A DNA stretch of 7,503 bases from Peptococcaceae bacterium (GTDB lineage: Bacteria; Bacillota; Peptococcia; DRI-13; UBA5745). Both the position numbers and the translations under genes were made by a program. The stretch spans positions 1-7,503 of the forward strand of contig JAISDM010000188.1 of the NCBI GenBank assembly GCA_031264885.1, given 5' to 3'. The notes below the pieces were generated by a model. That model worked only from the letters and a program-made list of their open reading frames with translations. It made no database searches and was not told the DNA's origin. The stretch's first letter is position 1. Each line of letters opens with the position of its first letter. Below, in pieces: positions 1-4,131 of this stretch.

Positions 1-259
1 GCCGGATCCACAGTCCCGCCTCCGCATCCGCCTTCACGCCGGCCGCAGCCCCGTTCACCGCCGTGCCGGCGCCGGCCAGATCCACGCCGCTCCCGGCGGC
101 ATCGTTCACCGTCACAGCCTCCTTCACCGCCGTGCCGGCGCCGGGCCCCGCCGGCTTCACCCACGCCGGCCTGCCGTCCGCGACCACGGCAAATCCGCCA
201 CCATACGGCACAAAAGCGAAAGTCTGCCCGCTGGCAAGCGTCTCTCTAAGATTGATCAC
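1..259 (-). CDS. Probable 8-oxoguanine DNA glycosylase (OGG N-terminal domain), partial, 3' end outside window
   Basis: Only the first 86 codons are present; the frame stays open to base 1. The N-terminus reads INLRETLASGQTF followed by GGGFAVVADGR, which resembles the OGG_N domain of bacterial 8-oxoG glycosylases (family pattern: hydrophobic-[DN]-L-x-x-TL-x-x-GQ-x-F, then a strand ending in a GG/DGR turn). These enzymes excise oxidised guanine from DNA in the cytoplasm. The usual GQxFRW is GQTFAF here, so the match is moderate, and the catalytic HhH-GPD part lies outside the window. Residues about 37-82 are an unusual Ala/Gly/Val-rich stretch with an internal 23-residue repeat. The chosen start is GTG at 259, because GGAGGG (266-271) sits 6 nt upstream and the domain begins two residues later; an in-frame ATG at 280 is the alternative. 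It follows rfbB by 87 bp on the same strand and may be co-transcribed with it. Confidence 0.5.
   Translation of the reverse strand, partial: MINLRETLASGQTFAFVPYGGGFAVVADGRPAWVKPAGPGAGTAVKEAVTVNDAAGSGVDLAGAGTAVNGAAAGVKADAEAGLWIR
54..144 (-). repeat. In-frame 22-bp direct repeat within the Ala/Gly-rich segment of the OGG-like gene
   Basis: Bases 54-75 and 123-144 are identical over 22 nt. They are offset by 69 nt, which is exactly 23 codons, so both copies encode GAGTAV in the minus-strand gene. The surrounding sequence is GC-rich and simple. Confidence 0.85.
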
Positions 260-296
260 CGGCCGCCCTCCATTTGTCATCCCGCGCGCGATACAC

Positions 297-355
297 AATT
301 CGCAGTTTACCGCAATATCTCCTCCTTCACCGGGTACGCAGCTTAACTACGAATT
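297..355. repeat. Short inverted repeat flanking the end of rfbB
   Basis: AATTCGCAGTT at 297-307 matches the reverse complement of 345-355 (AATTCGTAGTT) at 10 of 11 positions. The right arm includes the rfbB stop codon. Related 11-mers occur at 3964-3974 and 4112-4122, beyond the other end of the operon. Confidence 0.45.
319..327 (-). promoter_or_regulatory. Orphan strong Shine-Dalgarno in the rfbB to OGG-like gap
   Basis: The minus strand reads AAGGAGGAG, a near-ideal ribosome-binding site, but no ATG or GTG follows at proper spacing. The next in-frame codon with the downstream gene is ATT at 316-314, 19 codons upstream of the GTG preferred here. Either ATT (a rare start, known from infC) or a very short leader peptide could use it; otherwise it is a relic. 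Confidence 0.4.
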
Positions 356-1354
356 GATTAGCCCTGCCTTATATTCCCCGCTGAGAATCCGCTCCCACCA
401 GCCCCTGTTGTCCAAATACCAACGGACGGTGCGCTGAATCCCATCGTCAAAATCCGTCAACGGCGTCCAGCCCAGTTCCCGCTGGATTTTTCCGGAATCA
501 ATAGCGTACCGCTGATCATGCCCCGCCCGGTCCGTGACAAACTCAATCAGGCTCTCCGGCTTGTCCAGCGCGCGCAGAATCGTCCGCACCACATCCAGAT
601 TCCGGCGTTCGTTATGCCCGCCGATGTTGTATATTTCACCCGTCCCGCCCCGCCGGACAATCCAATCGATCGCCCGGCAGTGATCCTCCACATACAGCCA
701 GTCCCGCACATTGATTCCCTGACCGTACACCGGCAGCCGCTGATTTTCCACAGCCCGCGAGATCATCAGCGGAATCAGCTTTTCCGGGAACTGATAAGGC
801 CCGTAATTATTGGAACAGCGGGAAATGGTAACAGGCAATTTATAGGTGCGGCCATAAGCCTGCGCCAGCAAATCCGCGGAAGCTTTAGAAGCGGAATAAG
901 GCGACGACGCGTGTATGGGCGTGTCCTCCACGAAAAACAAATCCGGGCGGTCCAGCGGCAGGTCGCCGTATACCTCATCCGTAGAAACCTGATGGAACCG
1001 CCGCACCTCCGTTTCCCGAGCCGCGTCCATCAAAACCTGCGTCCCGATGATATTGGTTCGAAGAAAAACGCCCGGATCCACAATGGAACGGTCCACATGA
1101 CTTTCCGCGGCAAAATTGACCACAACGCGGAACCGCTCCCGTCCGAACAAATCCGCCGCCATATCCCGGTCGGCGATGTCCCCCCTTACGAAACGGAAAC
1201 GGGGATTCGCCAACGGCTCCTTCAACGTTTCGAGATTCCCCGCGTAAGTGAGCAAGTCCAGCCCGACAATCTCATCCTCCGGATGCTCCCGCAGCATATA
1301 GTGTACAAAATTGCCCCCGATGAAACCGGCCGCCCCCGTCACTAAAATTTTCAC
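347..1354 (-). CDS. rfbB: dTDP-glucose 4,6-dehydratase RfbB/RmlB
   Basis: This cytoplasmic NAD-dependent enzyme of the extended SDR family converts dTDP-glucose to dTDP-4-keto-6-deoxyglucose, the second step toward dTDP-L-rhamnose and other deoxysugars. At 335 aa it is close to the family's usual length. The Rossmann glycine motif TGAAGFIG is at residues 6-13, the AAESHVDRS block at 82-90, the catalytic Thr-Asp-Glu in STDEVYG at 124-130, and the SDR Tyr-x-x-x-Lys as Y153/K157, followed by the RCSNNYGPYQFPEKLIP signature. All key residues are intact. The start is GTG at 1354 with GAGGAG 9 nt upstream; the longer open frame from 1414 would run back over the end of rfbC and adds residues foreign to the family. 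It starts 43 bp after the rfbC stop and ends the rml block. Confidence 0.96.
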   Translation of the reverse strand: MKILVTGAAGFIGGNFVHYMLREHPEDEIVGLDLLTYAGNLETLKEPLANPRFRFVRGDIADRDMAADLFGRERFRVVVNFAAESHVDRSIVDPGVFLRTNIIGTQVLMDAARETEVRRFHQVSTDEVYGDLPLDRPDLFFVEDTPIHASSPYSASKASADLLAQAYGRTYKLPVTISRCSNNYGPYQFPEKLIPLMISRAVENQRLPVYGQGINVRDWLYVEDHCRAIDWIVRRGGTGEIYNIGGHNERRNLDVVRTILRALDKPESLIEFVTDRAGHDQRYAIDSGKIQRELGWTPLTDFDDGIQRTVRWYLDNRGWWERILSGEYKAGLINS

Positions 1355-1375
1355 ATGAACACACTCCTCGTCCGT

Positions 1376-1404
1376 CCAAGCCTCAAGAACCCAAGCCTCA
1401 GAAC
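1376..1404 (-). repeat. 15/14-nt imperfect tandem duplication at the rfbC-rfbB junction
   Basis: Bases 1376-1390 (CCAAGCCTCAAGAAC) are followed directly by 1391-1404 (CCAAGCCTCAGAAC), the same unit lacking one A. The rfbC stop codon (1398-1400) lies in the shorter copy and exists only because of that missing base. Confidence 0.85.
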
Positions 1405-1961
1405 ACCGGCTCACAGTCGCGCAGCAGCGGCGCCCGCATGTCTTTTTCCGACAAAATCAGGGGCGCGTCCCCCAAGCCCCCCCAGTCTCCCCAGTCTATC
1501 CCTATATCGGGATCATCGTACCGGATCCCCCGGTCATATTCCGGCGCGTAATACGCGTCCACCTTGTACTGAATCTCCGTATCGTTTTCCAAAGTGAGAA
1601 AGGCGTGGGCAAATCCCGCCGGAATCAGCAGCAGCTTCTTGTTCGCCGCCGTCAGTTCCGCCTTGTACCATTGCTTATAAGTCGCCGAATCCCGCCGCAA
1701 ATCCGCCGCCACATCCAGAACCGCGCCCCGGGTGCAGCGCACCAGTTTGGTTTGAGCGGCGGGAGGAATCTGGAAATGCAAACCCCGCAGCACCCCCTTT
1801 TGCGCGGAATAAGAATGATTGTCCTGAACAAACTCCATATCCGCGCCGCACCGCTCCAAAATCTTCTTCGAATAAGATTCCATAAACCAGCCCCGATGAT
1901 CCCCGTGAACCTGCGGCTCCAGCAGCCAAAGCCCTTTAAGCGGCGTTTCCAAAAATTTCAT
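1398..1961 (-). CDS. rfbC: dTDP-4-dehydrorhamnose 3,5-epimerase RfbC/RmlC
   Basis: This cupin-fold enzyme epimerises C3 and C5 of dTDP-4-keto-6-deoxyglucose to give dTDP-4-keto-L-rhamnose. The protein is 187 aa, the family norm. Visible motifs are HGDHRGWFMESY (19-30), FVQDNHS (44-50), the catalytic-His motif RGLHFQ with H62, QTKLVRC (70-76), VLDVAADLR (81-89), IPAGFAHAF (113-121) and LILSEKD (168-174). The start is ATG at 1961 with AAGGG 7 nt upstream and GGAGGG just before that; it overlaps the rfbA stop as ATGA, a sign of translational coupling. Residues 156-161 (DWGDWG) come from a 9-nt tandem duplication (1479-1496) that lengthens the usually short loop before LSEKD. The C-terminal end is set by the tandem repeat at 1376-1404 and may have been shortened by a one-base loss. 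Confidence 0.96.
   Translation of the reverse strand: MKFLETPLKGLWLLEPQVHGDHRGWFMESYSKKILERCGADMEFVQDNHSYSAQKGVLRGLHFQIPPAAQTKLVRCTRGAVLDVAADLRRDSATYKQWYKAELTAANKKLLLIPAGFAHAFLTLENDTEIQYKVDAYYAPEYDRGIRYDDPDIGIDWGDWGGLGDAPLILSEKDMRAPLLRDCEPVF
1479..1496 (-). repeat. 9-nt tandem duplication inside rfbC
   Basis: The minus strand reads GACTGGGGA (1496-1488) then GACTGGGGG (1487-1479), encoding Asp-Trp-Gly twice in a row. The reading frame is kept. Confidence 0.75.
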
Positions 1962-2854
1962 TTGCGCACCCTTCCCTCCGCGACGTTTTTCAGATGAACG
2001 CCATAAGGCGAATTCCCATATGCCGACGCGCAAGCCAGCAATTGTTCGCCGCTGATCCAGTGCTTGCGCCAGGCTATTTCCTCCGGCGCCGACAAGGTGA
2101 TCCCCTGCCTTTTTTCCAGCATTTGGACAAAATTGGACGCTTCCAGCAGGGAATCCATCGTTCCCGCGTCCATCCAGGCATAGCCACGCCCCAGGATCTG
2201 CACATCCAGCAGTCCTTTTTCCAAATATATCCGGTTCAGATCCGTAATCTCCAGCTCGCCCCTGACGCTGGGTTTCAGCGTCTTCGCGAAGGACGCCGCC
2301 CGGCCGTCGTAGAAATACAGCCCGGTCACCGCGTAATTGGACTTGGGACGCGCGGGTTTTTCCTCAATAGAGACCGCCCTTTGATTCTCATCAAACGCCA
2401 CCACGCCGAAACGGTGAGGGTCGTCCACATAGCAGCCGAAGACGGTGGCCCGTCCGCCGCCGGCCGCCGTTCCCGAATGGGCCGTCGCCTCCGCGAGTAT
2501 CTCCGAAAACCCGTTGCCATAAAAAATATTGTCCCCCAGAATCATGGCGCAGGGTTCGCCGCCGATAAAATCCTCGCCCAAAATAAACGCCTGAGCCAGC
2601 CCTTCCGGCTTCGGCTGCTCCTTATAGGTGAAAGAGAGCCCGAGGCTCCGGCCGTCTCCCAGCAGCCGCTCGAAATTCGGCAAGTCCGCCGGGGTGGAGA
2701 TGATCAAAATCTCACGAATGCCGGCCAGCATCAAGGTGGAAAGGGGATAATAAATCATCGGCTTGTCATATACAGGCAGCAGCTGTTTGCTGGCGATCAA
2801 AGTCAGCGGATACATGCGAGTCCCCGAGCCGCCCGCCAGAATGATCCCTTTCAT
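1958..2854 (-). CDS. rfbA: Glucose-1-phosphate thymidylyltransferase RfbA/RmlA
   Basis: This cytoplasmic nucleotidyltransferase joins glucose-1-phosphate and dTTP to form dTDP-glucose, the entry step of the rhamnose branch. The 298-aa protein starts with the pyrophosphorylase signature LAGGSGTRMYPLT (6-18) and KQLLPVYDKPMIYYPLSTL (23-41). LGDNIFYG (107-114) carries the metal-binding Asp108, EEKP (164-167) the sugar-phosphate-binding Glu/Lys, and WMDAGTMDSLLEAS (227-240) the second metal Asp229. In most RmlA proteins that last motif is WLDTGTHDSLLEAS, so T230A and H233M are unusual but conservative in position. Residues 125-135 form a small Ala/Gly-rich insert before ATVFG. The start ATG at 2854 lies 17 bp after the pta stop, with only a weak purine-rich site (GAGAGAG) upstream, which suggests coupling to pta. 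Its stop overlaps the rfbC start. Confidence 0.96.
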   Translation of the reverse strand: MKGIILAGGSGTRMYPLTLIASKQLLPVYDKPMIYYPLSTLMLAGIREILIISTPADLPNFERLLGDGRSLGLSFTYKEQPKPEGLAQAFILGEDFIGGEPCAMILGDNIFYGNGFSEILAEATAHSGTAAGGGRATVFGCYVDDPHRFGVVAFDENQRAVSIEEKPARPKSNYAVTGLYFYDGRAASFAKTLKPSVRGELEITDLNRIYLEKGLLDVQILGRGYAWMDAGTMDSLLEASNFVQMLEKRQGITLSAPEEIAWRKHWISGEQLLACASAYGNSPYGVHLKNVAEGRVRK

Positions 2855-2871
2855 ACGTTTCGCTCTCTCGC

Positions 2872-3861
2872 TTAACTCTGACAGGAAGTGATGGCCGCCA
2901 TATTCACAATATCCTCCACACTGCAGCCTCTGGACAAGTCGTTGACCGGCTTGGCCATGCCCTGGAGAATAGGCCCGATGGCCTCCGCGTCCCCAAATCG
3001 CTGCACCAGCTTGTACCCTATGTTGCCGGATTGTAAGTCAGGAAATATCAGCACATTGGCTTTGCCGGCCACCGCGCTGCCGGGCGCCTTCTGCAGACCG
3101 ACGGAAGGAACCACCGCCGCGTCCAGCTGCAGCTCGCCGTCCACCTCCAATTCGGGATGATTCTCTTTAACCAACTTTGTGGCCGTGACCATTTTGTCCA
3201 CCAGCTCATGGCTGGCGCTGCCCTTGGTAGAGAAGGACAACATCGCCACCCGCGGATCTATGCCGGCCAGTTTCTTGGCCGTCTGCGCCGAAATATAAGC
3301 AAAATCCGCCACCTGTTCGGCGGTGGGATTGGGGGTGACGGCGCAATCGGCAAAAACAAAAATCCCCGAATCGCCCAGTTCTTTCTTGGGGGAGATGATG
3401 ACGAAAGCTCCGGACACGCTGGAAATCCCCGGCGCCGTCCGAATAATGGTCAAAGCGGCCCTCAGCACATTGCTGGTGGCATTCCGCGCGCCCGCCACCA
3501 TACCGACCGCCTCGCCCTGTTTGACCAGCATGGCGCCAAAGTAGAGGGGGTCCTTCATTTGCTTGACGGCGCCGTCCTCCGTCATACCCTTCGCCTTGCG
3601 CATCTCATAGAATGTCTTCGCGTACGCGTCGAAGCTCGGCGATTTTTCCGGATTGACAACCGTGATTCCGGCGATATCGGCGCCTTGCTTTTTGGCGGCG
3701 CCCTGCACCTCCGCCTCATCGCCCAGCAAAATCAGCCTCGCGATTTTTTTCTGATGAATGACAGCCGCCGCGGACACCGTTCTCTCCTCCGTACCCTCGG
3801 CCAGCACGATGGTTTGATAGTTGCTCCGGGCTTTTTCCTGAATAGACTCAATAAAATTCAT
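2872..3861 (-). CDS. pta: Phosphate acetyltransferase Pta
   Basis: Pta reversibly transfers acetyl between CoA and phosphate (acetyl-CoA + Pi to acetyl-phosphate + CoA) and normally works with acetate kinase. At 329 aa it is the short, single-domain type. Family blocks are LAEGTEERTVSAA near the N-terminus, the PTAEQVADFAYISAQTAK segment, GELQLDAAVVPSVG, and the C-terminal FPDLQSGNIGYKLVQRFG and NDLSRGCSVEDIV. In the last block S310, R311 and D317 correspond to the catalytic/CoA-site Ser309, Arg310 and Asp316 known from the Methanosarcina enzyme. The start is ATG at 3861 with GGGGGAG 5 nt upstream; a longer frame from 3894 lacks such a site. It is the first gene after the promoter at 3912-3940. 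No acetate kinase gene is present in the window. Confidence 0.96.
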   Translation of the reverse strand: MNFIESIQEKARSNYQTIVLAEGTEERTVSAAAVIHQKKIARLILLGDEAEVQGAAKKQGADIAGITVVNPEKSPSFDAYAKTFYEMRKAKGMTEDGAVKQMKDPLYFGAMLVKQGEAVGMVAGARNATSNVLRAALTIIRTAPGISSVSGAFVIISPKKELGDSGIFVFADCAVTPNPTAEQVADFAYISAQTAKKLAGIDPRVAMLSFSTKGSASHELVDKMVTATKLVKENHPELEVDGELQLDAAVVPSVGLQKAPGSAVAGKANVLIFPDLQSGNIGYKLVQRFGDAEAIGPILQGMAKPVNDLSRGCSVEDIVNMAAITSCQS

Positions 3862-3911
3862 AGTCGCTCCCCCTGTCTCAATATCCATAATCATAAGAAT
3901 ATGTCACCGAT

Positions 3912-3940
3912 ATTATACCCCGATTCGGAATCGTTGTAAA
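3912..3940 (-). promoter_or_regulatory. Promoter of the pta-rfbACB operon (TTTACA-N17-TATAAT)
   Basis: On the minus strand the -35 box is TTTACA (3940-3935, one mismatch to consensus) and the -10 box is a perfect TATAAT (3917-3912), separated by exactly 17 nt. Transcription would start near 3905, giving a leader of about 44 nt before the pta ATG. The spacer is largely occupied by a palindrome. Confidence 0.85.
3921..3933. promoter_or_regulatory. Candidate operator 1: palindrome in the pta promoter spacer
   Basis: CGATTC-G-GAATCG is a perfect 6-1-6 inverted repeat lying wholly between the -35 and -10 boxes. A dimeric regulator bound here would cover the polymerase site. No regulator gene is visible, so the role is inference. 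Confidence 0.5.
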
Positions 3941-3951
3941 TCCTCAGGATT
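3939..3951. promoter_or_regulatory. Candidate operator 2: palindrome overlapping the -35 box
   Basis: AATCCT-C-AGGATT is a second perfect 6-1-6 inverted repeat. Its centre is 18 bp from that of operator 1, and it overlaps the outer two bases of the -35 box. Its half-site differs from that of operator 1, so it may serve another protein or be chance. Confidence 0.4.
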
Positions 3952-3963
3952 CACGACTTCAAC

Positions 3964-4122
3964 TCGTAGTTTGGCATGAGTTAGTGAAATGTACCAGAGC
4001 AAGCATGAGCGGATCCGGATTCCAGGCGGCAGGATGCCGCCCCTACGGTACCATGTGTGCCGTATCTGTAGGGGCGGCATCCTGCCGCCCGTCCTTGACA
4101 GACGCGCCTTTCCAAACTACGA
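3964..4122. repeat. 11-bp inverted repeat bracketing the BIME-like element
   Basis: TCGTAGTTTGG at 3964-3974 is the exact reverse complement of 4112-4122. The 9-mer GATTCACGA also occurs in direct orientation at 3948-3956 and 4129-4137. Together they bracket the hairpin pair at 4025-4090. Confidence 0.5.
4025..4090. repeat. REP/BIME-like element: two hairpins in inverted orientation
   Basis: Bases 4025-4046 and 4068-4089 are perfect 22-bp inverted copies. Each copy is itself a palindrome: GGCGGCA-GGA-TGCCGCC at 4025-4041 and GGGCGGCA-TCC-TGCCGCCC at 4072-4090. The 21-nt centre can extend the large stem using GGTAC against GTGCC. The GTAGGGGCGG... arm resembles dispersed intergenic repeats I recall from clostridial genomes, but no second copy lies in this window. 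It sits 42 bp past the stop of the fusion gene and could also act as an mRNA 3' stabiliser; there is no T-tract to support an intrinsic terminator. Confidence 0.75.
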
Positions 4123-4131
4123 ACCGCAGAT

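Noticed and set aside
63..437. Plus-strand open frame of 124 codons, Pro/Ala/Thr-rich, at the left end
   Set aside because: It runs antisense to the OGG-like start and the end of rfbB; its low complexity comes from the GC-rich repeats.
518..1345. Plus-strand open frame of 275 codons opposite rfbB
   Set aside because: It is the antisense shadow of a clearly conserved gene; its protein is Arg/Pro/His/Gln-rich with no family motif.
1994..2875. Plus-strand open frame of 293 codons opposite rfbA
   Set aside because: It is fully antisense to rfbA, with composition typical of a GC-rich shadow frame and no recognisable domain.
3862..3894. Longer Pta start at 3894
   Set aside because: The ATG at 3861 has a well-placed GGGGGAG and gives the usual N-terminus; the longer form adds 11 residues with no ribosome site.
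4025..4090. Intrinsic terminator for the fusion gene
   Set aside because: The hairpins are strong, but no T-run follows on the minus strand; a REP/BIME-like repeat fits better.
4095..4123. Plus-strand TTGACA with TACGAA at 17 nt as a promoter
   Set aside because: The -10 match is only 3 of 6 and no plus-strand gene follows.
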